Part shown: piece after piece, positions 22,236 through 31,669 of the stretch
How positions within the stretch are numbered: the first letter of the stretch is position 1
How the letters are laid out: each line of letters begins with the position of its first letter
Assembly: GCA_949130495.1 (NCBI GenBank)
Contig: OX422223.1
Span: 80,942,751-81,006,750 of the forward strand
Direction of reading: 5' to 3'
DNA: 64,000 nucleotides
DNA from: Sambucus nigra
Lineage: Eukaryota; Streptophyta; Magnoliopsida; Dipsacales; Adoxaceae
The notes under the pieces: model-generated
Seen by the model: only the letters and a program-made list of their open reading frames with translations
The model's database searches: none
What the model was told of the DNA's origin: nothing
Made by a program: the position numbers and the translations under genes

Positions 22236-22700
22236 TCTCGTATGTCATGTCAATAAGTGGCTCAGCTTCTATCCACTTAGTAAAATAATCTACTGTGATG
22301 ACGAGGTATTTGAATCTTCCTCGAGTCGTCGGCAATGGTCCAACCAAATCAATCCCCATATGGCAAATGGCCAAAGGGAGTTATGGGTGTCAACAATGCT
22401 TGTGGAATTCTTCGGATGGAGGAAAAGCGTTGGCACTTGTCACATTTCTTGGCATAGGCTTATATAGTTAGCTCTCATCGTCGGCCAGTAGTATCTCTGC
22501 GTCATCACCTTTTGCAAAAGTGTCCGACCTGCTACATGGGCTCCACAGGACCCTTCATGGATCTCTTTAACCAATTCTTTCACTTCGGAGGAATGTACAC
22601 ATCTTTGCAAACCTGCCATAATTCCTCGTTTATACAAAATACCATTAATTAATACATACCGAGCAGCTTTAAGCTTCCATTTCTAGGCAGCGAGATTATC
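22235..22700 (-). pseudogene. Truncated integrase fragment of element A
   Basis: On the minus strand: RGIMAGLQRCVHSSEVKELV (zinc-domain start), GSCGAHVAGRTLLQ, a frameshift, then HMGIDLVGPLPTTRGRFKYL and TVDYFTKWIEAEPLIDMTYE. The frame stops matching integrase just after this, before the second and third catalytic acids. The same region in element B continues for another 240 codons. Stops and one frameshift are present. Confidence 0.85.
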
Positions 22701-22719
22701 CTCCGGTAATTGTTCCTCC

Positions 22720-23287
22720 TCAATATATGCTCCGACTTTCTAATACTTCAATTGGTATCGTTCTTCGCAGCTCGGTACAAGTAGCTGATGCTAATCGGGC
22801 CAATGCGTCTGCTCTAGCATTCTCCATCCTCGGTGTCCTCACCAATTGAATAGCATCAAATTCTGTCAATAACTCCATCACCTTTGCATGGTACTTGACC
22901 ATCGACTCTCCATTCACTGCATATATTCCCATCATTTGATTCAATTAATTGAGAATCACTGAAAACAATTACTTGCCGTGCCTCCATGACTTTCGCCAAA
23001 TGAAAACCTGCTATCATAGCATCATACTCAGCCTCATTATTGGAAGCTTTGAATTGGAATCTCAAGGCATACTCCATGTCAATATCATCTGGGGTGTTTA
23101 AAACAATCCCTGCTCCACAACCAGCTGTGCGAGATGATCCATCTACATATAATCTCCATGTAGGTACCTCGTCTTCAAATTTCTGGTCTGACAGAGTTCC
23201 TCGGGGGAATACTTGTCGCTTTCTTTCATCATGTCGTGATACTTCTGAATACACCTCTTGAATTTCAATATACCTCCTGAACTTCAA
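22720..23287 (-). pseudogene. RNase H fragment of element A
   Basis: The minus strand reads TWRLYVDGSSRTAGCGAGIV, YALRFQFKASNNEAEYDAMI, FSDSQLI, then in another frame VRTPRMENARADALARLASA. These are the catalytic blocks of plant-type RNase H (D in VDGS, E in NEAEY, D in SDSQL, D in ADALA), but a frameshift after SDSQLI separates them. It is the first pol piece after the 5' repeats in the element's own orientation. Confidence 0.85.
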
Positions 23288-23520
23288 TATTCCTCCTGAA
23301 CTTCAATATATCTCCTGAACTTCAATATACCTCCTGAACTTCAATATTCCTCCTGAACTTCAATATATCTCCTGAACTTCAATATTCCTCCTGAACTTCA
23401 ATATTCCTCCTGAACTTCAATATATCTCCTGAACTTCAATATATCTCCTGAACTTCAATATATCTCCTGAATTTCAATATTCCTCCTGAACTTCAATATT
23501 CCTCCTGAACTTCAATATCA
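23230..23520 (-). repeat. 18-bp tandem array
   Basis: Some 15-16 copies of CTCCTGAACTTCAATAT(A/T)C, with small variants. A shorter version occurs in element F at 38,930-39,020. Confidence 0.95.
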
Positions 23521-23663
23521 AAAGTAATTCCTGAGAAAAATAACTCCTGAATGATGATTAGTCGGGGTTGAATTTGATGCTCGACTGCATGATGATATAA
23601 GAATGTGCCACCAAATGAACAAATATATCTGTAATATAAGCCCCCAACTGTGGAATGTGAACT

Positions 23664-23876
23664 TTGAATGAGATTTATCGACCAATACCAACCGGAGTTG
23701 GATTTTATCTACCAACCGGAGTTGGATTTTTTTCTACCAACCGAAGTTGGATTTTGTCTACCAACCGGAGTTGGATTTTTTCTACCAACCGAAGTTGGAT
23801 TTTATCTACCAACCGGAGTTGGATTTTGTCTACCAACCGGAGTTGGATTTTATCTACCGATCAGAGTTGGTGGTAA
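23664..23876 (-). repeat. 21-bp hairpin array with UNCG-type loops
   Basis: About eight tandem copies of a unit whose plus strand is ACCAACCGGAGTTGGATTTT or ACCAACCGAAGTTGGATTTT. In the element's transcript (minus strand) each reads CCAAC-UCCG-GUUGG or CCAAC-UUCG-GUUGG, a 5-bp stem with a UNCG tetraloop closed by C-G. Open frames through it are by-products of the 21-bp period. Confidence 0.95.
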
Positions 23877-23879
23877 TTG

Positions 23880-24300
23880 ATAATAAATGATGAAGACTTC
23901 CTCGGAGCTGACCAACAGATTGTTGGGAATAAGATAATATAAATACTGGAGACCTCCTCAGCGCTGACCAACAGATTTGTTGGGAATAAGATAATACAAA
24001 TGCTAGAGATCTCCTCGGCGCTGACCAACAGATTCGTTGGGAATAAGATAATATAAATGCTGAAGACCTCCTCGGCGCTAACCAACAGATTCGTTGGGAA
24101 TAAGATAATATAAATGCTGAAGACCTCCTCGGCGCTAACCAACAGATTCGTTGGGAATAAGATAATATAAATGCTGGAAATCTCCTCAGCGCTGACCAAC
24201 AGATTCGTTGGGAATAAGATAATATAAATGCTGGAAACATCCTTAGAGCTGAATAAGATACAATAAATGTTGGAGACATCCTTGGAGCTGAATAAGATAT
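23880..24300 (-). repeat. 60-bp tandem array in element A
   Basis: Six or seven copies of a unit with GCTGACCAACAGATTCGTTGGGAATAAG split over its length, again holding CCAAC...GTTGG. Element F carries a diverged version at 39,605-39,900. Confidence 0.9.
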
Positions 24301-24301
24301 A

Positions 24302-24946
24302 TTAAATATTTGTCGAGCTCCATGCTGAAATGAGAATAGAATATGCATCCAAATAGATATAAAGAATAATTAAAAATAATAAAGTGCCTCGCCGATCAGT
24401 CGAGGTAGAATCATATAATGCCGAACAAGAATAAGATCTTTCAGAACATAATAATATGGCCGAGAATGTTGTCAGGCCTGAATATAAATAAGAATTATCC
24501 GAACGAATGTTGTAATTCTCCTTAAAGCTGAATAAGTATCCTGTCGAGGCATAATTGCAGAATGCCGAATAAGAATAATATTTTCCAGAACATAAGAATA
24601 TGGCCGAGAACTTTGCTGGGCCTGCATATAAATAAGAATTACCCCGACCAACAATTCGTTGGGGGTGAAATATAATAAATGTTACAGTTCTCAAAACTGA
24701 ATATGATAATAAGTATCTCGCCGAGCTCCATGTTGAGATGAATATAGAATATGAATCCCAATGGATATATAGAATAATTTGTGCTGGAGCAGATATCTGG
24801 GCAATAATAAAATCAATAGTTCCTCGCTGAGGTGAAATTTCATACTGCCGAGCTATGATAATATTTTTCAGAAGAGTAAGATTATTTCCGAGCATTCGTC
24901 GGAGTTGAATCTTGTACCTGTAAAAATTAATATCTTGCTCTACCAT
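24302..24946 (-). other. Open frame conserved in elements A and F (unlikely true gene)
   Basis: A 214-codon frame begins MVEQDINFYRYKIQ. Element F has a matching 184-codon frame (40,548-39,994) beginning MVEQVINFYRYKIQ. The product is very rich in Tyr, Ser and Ile with internal repeats (NSYLYAGPAKFSAIFLCS and NSYLYSGLTTFSAILLCS). No known domain is seen. It may be simply a repeat that happens to lack stops. Confidence 0.3.
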
Positions 24947-26065
24947 TTGTGTAGGCTGAATTGATTAGTCATGAGAATGATTTACTCATCCAATCAATAT
25001 ATGATATATATATGCTTGAGAAATAAAAATATTTATTTCAAAATATCAGGGTTGCTTAGCATTTCTTAATAGCCCAAGATTCTAGTCCTGCCGACAAACA
25101 ACATGGATGTTGCCGACCAACATTTAAGGATATCTCAAGTTATAGAATATATGGTTGGATGACCAGAATATCTCGAATATTGAGATCAAAAAATAACATT
25201 CAATGTAAAATTTAGGCCTTAAGAATGTTAATTAAACGAATAACTATATAATCCAATAGATCATGTGATTTCGACAAAGAAACCTTGTGATGTGATGAAC
25301 GAGGGGCCAAAATATTAAATTTGTGCCCAGAGTCTTGATATGGTCATGATTATTTTACTGATCCTCTTTTACAAGAGGTGGGTAATGATTTTTCAGGTGA
25401 GAGAAAATTATTTTTTTTTTATATTGATCCCTTCCTATTCCCAATTTGGAGAGATAAAAATATGGTGAATGATCGAAATTATTACCAAATTTATATAAAA
25501 AAAATCAATCAATTTGACTTTATTGACATAGATGGAAGATGAACCAAATTAAGTATATAGTTCATAAAAATGAATGCAAAGAGTCTCAAACTTGCAGAGA
25601 GAAAAAAATAGATCTGGGTCATGATTTCCATGAGAAGACTTTTCATTGTCTTTAACCTTTTCCCATTCTTTTATTAAAAATATGATGGGAATTTGAATAG
25701 ACATCAAATATCTTACAAAATTTATTTCAAAATCAACAATGAAAATGATCAAATCTTATCATCGTCGTGTATATTGGCATATGTAATCATTTAAAATATT
25801 TATTCCATGATATAAAATAGAAACTTGAGAATCAAGCAAAAATTTATGATTTATGAAATCCACTATTTTTCAGATTTCTAAATAAGGATAAATCTAACAG
25901 TTTAAAAAAATCATGATATGCAACAATGTGCAGATAAAAATTGGACAATTAATTTATGTATATAAACATAAAAATCATGATCGAATCAAAAGATGTATGT
26001 ATAATTGATTATACGTAGAGAAAATAAAAACTTAGCTTTTGGTGGAGAATAACGCTTGTAACACG

Positions 26066-26085
26066 TTTCCCACAGACGGCGCCAA
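26066..26085 (-). other. Primer-binding site of element A
   Basis: Reading the minus strand inward from the LTR: AGAT then TGGCGCCGTCTGTGGGAA. The first nine bases match the CCA-bearing 3' end of tRNA-Asp; the rest does not. The same site is intact in element F and mutated in the element at 2-7.7 kb. Confidence 0.9.
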
Positions 26086-26087
26086 TC

Positions 26088-26689
26088 TGTTGATGTAAAA
26101 AACTAGATCGCTCTAATTTTTTAATAACAGATAAATAAATAAGACAAAGATTTTTAAAGTGGTTCGGCTAGGAATAAAGCCTACGTCCACTGTTATGTTA
26201 TTGCTGAGTGTTTGTGGAATTCTTGATTACAAGATCTCTCAAGAAATTCCGGTCCCCTTGAATGAGGATGATACAAGGTATTTATAGCCTTGAGGCTGTA
26301 CATGAAAGGGTCGATACATTAAATGATATACATGTGAAAGGGTAATACATTTAATGCCCTTAGACTTGTGCGTCAAGGATAATCATTTAATGAACCAGTT
26401 GGACTGTTCGTTATCTGGCAATCAATGCTGTGGCCGAGATGCAGCTCGGATCGTCTGAGTAACTCGGGTATGTTGATCTTCCTGGTATTCAAGAGTTCCT
26501 CGGAGAGGTATGTTCCTCGGAGCCTGTGAGTTCCTCGAAGAGGTCTATTCCTCGGAGCCTGTGAGTTCCTCGAAGAGGTCTATTCCTCGGAGCCTGTGAG
26601 TTCCTCGGAGAGGTCTGTTGTTGCCATGTAGATAGCCAGGTGTCTTCGTATGATTGGTCCACGTCAGCAGATTAAATTTGGTATCAACA
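26088..26689 (-). repeat. 5' LTR of element A
   Basis: 602 bp, identical by eye to the left LTR. TATAAATA at 26,286-26,279 on the minus strand is the likely promoter. Followed by target duplication CTGAT at 26,690-26,694. Confidence 0.95.
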
Positions 26690-26694
26690 CTGAT
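26690..26694. other. Target-site duplication of element A, right copy (CTGAT)
   Basis: Matches 19,412-19,416. Confidence 0.95.
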
Positions 26695-27240
26695 AGTTCG
26701 AGCGTGACCATCTTCGGTTGGTAAAATAGCGAGAATAAATTATACTCCTTTGGTTAGGAGGCGTACACTTGCGTGGTCAACTTCGGTTGGTAAAAGAGCT
26801 TGTGGACAAGATAGTTCGAAAGAACCTAATAGTTCAAACCCACGACCAACTTTGGATGGTAAAAGGGCGAGAACAACATTCTTAAAATGCCAATTTTGGC
26901 TGGTTAAGAAACAAAATATGCTCTCAAATGCCAACTTATGTTGGTCGGAAAGTAGAATATTGCAAAAGTTCCTCGAAGAACAAAATATTCCAAACTAAAC
27001 CAAGTATGGTTGGTCGGGGATAAAAACCCACTAACTGTAGTTGGTCGACAAGGAGAATTTATCGACCTTGGTTGGTCGGACACATTTTATGAAAAAGACA
27101 AAAATTTACCAAGTATGGTTAGCAGGGTATAAACTCTCACTAATTATAATTGGTCGACGAGCACAATTTAACAACCTTGGTTGGTTGGAAAATTTTAAAC
27201 ATTTTTATACTCATTACTTTATTAAGTGATCGAACAACAT
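26695..27240 (+). repeat. Hairpin repeats, right half of element B spacer
   Basis: Continues the array interrupted at 19,411. At least nine further inverted repeats are seen, including CCAACTTATGTTGG, CTAACTGTAGTTGG, CTAATTATAATTGG and CAACCTTGGTTG. Stems are kept although loops and some stem pairs differ. Confidence 0.85.
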
Positions 27241-27440
27241 TTTTGATACTTGTAACTGTTGGTTGATGAACAACACAAAATTATTATCTTTTTAACAGAT
27301 ACATATGCACAGATGTAAAAGTGTTAGACAAGTACAAAATAATAGCAATACAGATTTGCAAACAGAAAATGAAAGTCTTTCATTAAAATTTTAAATAAAT
27401 TACAAGTTATATATGTTTGCTAACTATTACATTGAAAATC

Positions 27441-28778
27441 CTATTCTATTGGTTTTTTCCCTTCAGCCTTCGATACAGGTTCCTCGCCAGCAAGAGGATC
27501 ATTTAATGTTTGGGGAGAATTGATAAAATTCAAGTCCCTCAACATTCTGACATTCATTACTGAAGGAGTATCCAAGAGATGCTCGGGACGAGATAATTCA
27601 ATCTGAGAATGAAGACTATAGTCACCAAGATATTTTGAAATTAAGCTCCAAGGAATAGCACGAGCTGGGATCCATTCCATGTCTAGTTTATAAGGCGGTA
27701 CAGGCAGGTCTAGTAGCCTAGGAGCATGATAATCCCATAAATAATGGCCTTGCTCTAGCTTTAACACGCCCAGTGCGTTCAACCATCCCTGTTTATAACC
27801 TTCATTATTGGCATTTTCAAGGCGAGCATCCAAGTGACAAAGGTCTTCATTGTAGCCTGCCATCCAAAACTCACGAGGTTGTTTGTGGAATTGGAAAGTT
27901 ATTCTCTCTAGTTGCTCGTGAAGGCTCCTGGAAAAAACATCTTTATTATTCAAAGCAGACTTCGTCGCAGTAAGTTGATCTTTCAAAGATAGATTTTTCT
28001 TGGACATTTCAGACAAAGAACGATCTTTCGCATTCAATTGGAACGCTTGAGTTTCCAAAGTAGAATGAGTGCAAGCTTCTTCAACATTACGGCTGAGAAT
28101 TCTTGATCGACTCCGAGCAGGTGGAGAACTTTTCTCCTCGAGAACATTTTGAACAGCTCTTCCTCCCCCACGAGACCCTCTTCCTCGTCCCCGAGTAGTA
28201 GTAGAGATACCAGACCTTCTCAGAGTATCCAATTCTTTCCTTAATTTGGCATTTTCAACCTCTAAGAATGAGAATCCTTCATCGGTGACCGGTACCAAGG
28301 CAGTAGAGGATGAAGCTGCAGATTCATATTGTGCCAACTTCTTCTGCAAATTGTTGTTCTCTTGTTCCAGCAGCTCGTCGATCTGTCTGCAGGCCTCAAC
28401 TTCACCTTTTAGGGGTCTCTCCCTGACATCGTATCCAGCAATGATGTTTTTGTGGCCTGTCTCGGAAGAAAGTTGTTGATACCTATTCTCATACTCCTTG
28501 TGCAAAAAAGTAGTTGATTCATTGTGCTGATTTTGAAGATCTTCTAGGGAATAATGAAGCTCCTCGATCAATTCATAGTAGGCCACATTATTGGCCATAG
28601 CTCGGTCAAGTAAAGCTTTCAAGTACCGATAAGCCTCAATTGCCTGTTCTGAAGCATCATGACCAAGGATGTCAGCAATTTCTGATACACTTAGCTCTGT
28701 GTGACCAGCCTTATAGTATTCGTGACATTGCTGCATCAGTTTTGTATCATTGGCAGATAGCAATTCCATCCTGGCCAT
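27441..28778 (-). CDS. Intact 445-codon antisense ORF of element B (coiled-coil protein, unknown function)
   Basis: This is the longest uninterrupted frame in the window. Predicted features: N-terminal helical region (1-75), coiled-coil-like stretches (about 70-105, 125-152, 172-188, 245-298), a short Arg-Gly box (196-207: RGRGRGSRGGGR), then a segment with EGYKQGWLNALGVL (326-339) and LLDLPVPPYKLDMEWIPARA, and a charged tail ending GEEPVSKAEGKKPIE. TTCATTAG just upstream of the ATG looks like a splice acceptor, so this is probably the last exon of a longer gene whose upstream exons lie at 30,681-28,922. It runs opposite to integrase, between pol and 3' LTR, like extra ORFs known in Tat elements. 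No enzymatic domain is recognised. Confidence 0.7.
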   Translation of the reverse strand: MARMELLSANDTKLMQQCHEYYKAGHTELSVSEIADILGHDASEQAIEAYRYLKALLDRAMANNVAYYELIEELHYSLEDLQNQHNESTTFLHKEYENRYQQLSSETGHKNIIAGYDVRERPLKGEVEACRQIDELLEQENNNLQKKLAQYESAASSSTALVPVTDEGFSFLEVENAKLRKELDTLRRSGISTTTRGRGRGSRGGGRAVQNVLEEKSSPPARSRSRILSRNVEEACTHSTLETQAFQLNAKDRSLSEMSKKNLSLKDQLTATKSALNNKDVFSRSLHEQLERITFQFHKQPREFWMAGYNEDLCHLDARLENANNEGYKQGWLNALGVLKLEQGHYLWDYHAPRLLDLPVPPYKLDMEWIPARAIPWSLISKYLGDYSLHSQIELSRPEHLLDTPSVMNVRMLRDLNFINSPQTLNDPLAGEEPVSKAEGKKPIE

Positions 28779-28921
28779 AAACTAATGAAGAGGAGACAAC
28801 AGTCAACAAAAACAAATCATCAACAACAGAGAAGAACAAAGATGTATTTTATTAGATCATAAAAAGATTACATTGTTTGATTACAAATGATAACTAAAGA
28901 TAGAAATGATACCGGACAACT

Positions 28922-29764
28922 TCACGCCTTTTCCTTATCTCCCAAGACTTTCTTGGGAGGCTGGGACGAGGAGCTTGGTTGCTCGGTGGTAACAGCAGCT
29001 TGATCAGCAGGAGTTGAAATTTTCTCAGGAGGAGGAAGCATGGAAGAAATGTACTCATTGGCAGAAGGTAGAGAGGCAGGGACTTGATCACCCATGGCCA
29101 TGGAAGATTCATCAGAGATAGCCTCATCTTCTTCTTCTTCTTCTACAATTGGTGGGGGAAGACCAGGGAGGTGTAGCTGAAATAGCTCAGATTCATCTTT
29201 GATCTTCAATTCCTGCAGGGCAGCCACCCAGCCATCTCGGAAGTATTTCAACTTCCCGTATTGTACTTGGGATGTCATCGCAGCAATCCCTTTGTCCCAT
29301 CCTTTATCCCAGCCAGCGCTGAAGGATTTTTTAACTGCGAGCTTTCTTTTCAGTTTCTCCGAGGAGAGCTTCTCGGATAGAAGATCCTCGGCAGTCTTTA
29401 ACTTCGCATCTAATTCTTCTTTTTGGCGCTTGACATCTCGCAGGATGGACAACTCTTCCTCTGCCTTTTTCAGCTTATCTTCAAGCTCTCCAAAGTTCTT
29501 GAGCTTGTCGTCATATTTTTAATGCTCAACCTCTAAACTTTTCACCTTATTCTCCAAACTCTTGGAGATCTCAGCCAACTTCACCTTCTCAGCTTCAACT
29601 ATAGACAAATTTTTCTCCCAGTCAGCTTTGTCCTCATTATACTGCTGACGAGAATCCTTCAAGGATTGGGTCAAACCCAGCAGAGAATCCTCTACCCCCG
29701 ACGAGGAGCTGGAAGCTTTAATTGCTTCATCTTTCTTCACGATGTTGTTAAAACAATTCACCAG
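28922..29764 (-). pseudogene. Coiled-coil exon of the antisense gene, one internal stop
   Basis: One minus-strand frame runs from a likely acceptor (TTGTTTAG at 29,765) to a stop at 28,922. A single TAA (29,519-29,521) interrupts it, after LENKVKSLEVEH. The protein is strongly coiled-coil (KLAEISKSLENKVKSLE; EELDAKLKTAEDLLSEKL), then FSAGWDKGWDKGIAAM, FRDGWVAALQELKIKDESEL, an acidic run EEEEEDE, and a low-complexity end. The GWxxAL...LPGLPPP arrangement resembles GWLNAL...LPVPPY in the downstream 445-codon ORF, suggesting the two are diverged copies of one module. A donor-like GTATCATT follows the stop at 28,922. Confidence 0.6.
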
Positions 29765-29848
29765 CTAAACAAAGGAAAAAGTGACAGGTCAGTACAAAAA
29801 TACAAGTATTCAAAGAAAGAAAGGAAATTCAGAGTGTGAGAAATTTAC

Positions 29849-30681
29849 TGAAGCAAGGTGACGGGTAGCTAGGGATGTCAGCATATCCCTAGAAATCTTT
29901 TCATCAATTCCTTGGACCTCAGGTATGATCCAAGTTTTTACCGAGATCATGGCAGAGCTCGGAGGAATGCTGGTTGGAACACCAACACCACCAGCTGGTA
30001 GAGAGGGGATGGTTTCAGCCAGATTGACAGTTTCAGCCAAAGTGACTAAGGACGATTTCCTCAATCTCCTCAAAGGGACTTCAGTAGTTTCAACCAAGGA
30101 AGAGCTCTTGGTCGGAGAGATAGAAGTCATCTCCACAGGAACAACCTTCTTGCTCGGAGCCACTGGGGGCTTCTCGGTAGCTTTGGAAGGCGCAACATCC
30201 ACCCTCTTAGTCCCCTCTGGGACATCAATTTTGCTTTTCTTGGCCTCAGCAGCAGAAGTAGTGTCATCAAATAGAGCAGGGGGAGCTCTTTTCCTGCCCA
30301 TTCTTTGACTTAAAGGGATGTGAGAATATGAAGAAGAATCCTCTGGAGTTGAGGTTGGCTCAACAGATCTAATCATAGGACGAGCAGTATAAGAAGTCGT
30401 ATAGCTCCTATACTGCAGCAAATATGATGCAGACCTGATGTGCTCGTCTGTAACGTTCTTATGCAAACCCCAGGAACAACGTCAAAGTACTGACAGAACT
30501 CTAAGCATAAGGGGTTTGGCAGAAAAGAAAATCCACATTCAGCAATGAATAGACTGGGGAACCAATGTCCCTCAGCCAATCGAAAATAATCTAAAGGCTC
30601 AGAAAGAACCTCCAGAGTTACCCAGGAAGGAATGGAAAAATCGGAACGAAATTTCTCAACAAATTCTACAAGATAAACCAT
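29849..30681 (-). pseudogene. N-terminal part of the antisense gene (putative gypsy-type transposase-like domain)
   Basis: Starting at ATG 30,681-30,679: FSIPSWVTLEVLSEPLDYFR, then HWFPSLFIAECGFSFLPNPL, then FCQYFDVVPG. This resembles the N-terminal domain called putative gypsy-type transposase in plant databases (Pfam PF04195), though no transposase chemistry is established. Around 30,470 the frame shifts. The second frame continues with a Ser/Pro/Lys-rich linker (HIPLSQRMGRKRAPPAL) to RDMLTSLATRHLAS, ending at a good donor (GTAAATTT, 29,848-29,841). A plausible 83-bp intron links it to the exon starting at 29,764. The frameshift makes the present copy non-functional. Confidence 0.6.
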
Positions 30682-30689
30682 AGTGAATT

Positions 30690-31090
30690 AAAGAAATATA
30701 GAAGAAAAGAAGAGAATCTTACAGGAAAAAGGAAGAGCTGACAACTAGCGAAGGAAAAGATGAACGCACAAGAGAGAGAGAGAACATAAAGCTTGAATGC
30801 AGAAAATTAGAAAAGGTAGAAGATGGTATGGTTACCTAAGAAGTTTAAATACTTTACCTTGGTAAGCTGCGAAGGAAATGATTACACACAAGAAACTAAT
30901 ACGCCACCGGCGGCTAAAAGGACAAAAATGCACGAAGATCGAAGCACTCATAAAAATTCGAAAAGGCGAATTCTGCGAATTTGGAAGGAAATTCAAATAT
31001 GAAGAAAAGGCTCCTAAAACCCAGGACAGTCATTTAATATCGCCATATACCGAGAAAGAATGTTTCATACTCCTCAAAGTTTGAAATAGG
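30690..31090. other. Non-coding region between antisense gene start and polypurine tract
   Basis: AT-rich leader region. On the minus strand AGTATTTAAACTT near 30,852 is a weak TATA candidate for the antisense gene. A GA repeat lies at about 30,770-30,782. Nothing else is seen. Confidence 0.4.
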
Positions 31091-31106
31091 AAACATTAGG
31101 GGCTTC
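31091..31106 (+). other. Polypurine tract of element B
   Basis: AAACATTAGGGGCTTC directly before the 3' LTR. It aligns with ATTGGGGGCTTC of A and F. Confidence 0.85.
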
Positions 31107-31669
31107 TGTTGATACCAAAATTAATATGCTGATATGGACGAATAATATGAAGACACGTGTCAATCTACTTGGCATAATAGCAACGAGGAAGTTCATTTCC
31201 CCGAACAACTCATGTTCTCTCCGAGCAACGAGGATACACCGAGGAACTTCAGCACTCCGAGGTACTCTAGCGCTCCGAGGAACTCCAGAGCAACGAGCAA
31301 CCAAGGCGATCCGAGCTGCACCTCGGTTGTAGCATTAATTGCCAGATAATCAACATTTTAACTATTCATTGAATGTTTATCATCTTGACGCACACGCTGC
31401 ATTAAATGTATTACCATTTCATATGTATATCATTTAATGTATCAACCCTTTCATGTACAACCTAAGGGCTATAAATACCTTGTATCACCCTCATTCAGGG
31501 GGATCGGAATTTCTGGAGAGAATCTGTACTCGAGAATTCCCAAACATTCAGCAATAACATAACAGTGGACGTAGGCCATTCATATAAGGCTGAACCACTT
31601 TAAAATCTTTGTCTTATTTTATTTATCTGTGATTGAATAATTAGAGCGATCTAATTTTTTACATCAACA
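31107..31669 (+). repeat. 3' LTR of element B (563 bp)
   Basis: Starts TGTTGATACC and ends ACATCAACA. TATAAATA lies at 31,470-31,477. U3 has clustered CTCCGAGGAAC-type repeats (31,215-31,310). The end region (AGCGATCTAATTTTTTACATCAACA split) and the promoter region match element A LTRs, while the rest is diverged, so B and A are subfamilies. Only one LTR of B is present. Confidence 0.9.

Larger units (their letters stand above)
19417..26689 (-). mobile_element. Element A: complete, very young non-autonomous Tat-lineage retrotransposon
   Basis: Two 602-bp LTRs (19,417-20,018 and 26,088-26,689) that I read as identical, 5-bp duplications (CTGAT), a primer site inside the right LTR and a polypurine tract inside the left LTR show a complete element of 7,273 bp transcribed from the minus strand. 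Internally it has no gag and no usable pol. It holds repeat arrays, permuted pol fragments and the tail of an antisense gene. It is inserted in the spacer of its relative, element B. Identical LTRs with dead coding capacity imply movement by proteins supplied by another element. Confidence 0.95.
17741..31669 (+). mobile_element. Element B: 3' portion of a Tat-lineage retrotransposon with antisense gene (contains element A)
   Basis: Plus-strand order: integrase (17,741-19,000), hairpin-rich spacer (19,001-19,411 and 26,695-27,240), a large gene on the opposite strand (30,681-27,441), polypurine tract (31,091-31,106) and 3' LTR (31,107-31,669). Gag, protease, RT, RNase H and the 5' LTR are missing; the left side joins an ankyrin exon at about 17,740. 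Element A sits inside the spacer between CTGAT duplications. The layout of pol, antisense extra ORF and LTR matches extra-ORF Tat elements known in plants. The 5 bases after the LTR are CCAAG, but no partner is available to test a duplication. Confidence 0.8.

Noticed and set aside
23230..24300. CRISPR-like regular repeats
   Set aside because: Units are contiguous tandem repeats without unique spacers, inside a plant retrotransposon.
23664..24348. ORFs with repeated peptides (TNRSWILS, PTNLLVSAEE)
   Set aside because: Repeat periods of 21 and 60 bp are multiples of three, so stop-free frames arise automatically; several frames are open at once.
29925..30308. 127-codon plus-strand ORF
   Set aside because: Shadow of the Ser/Pro-rich linker of the antisense gene; no domain and no start context.
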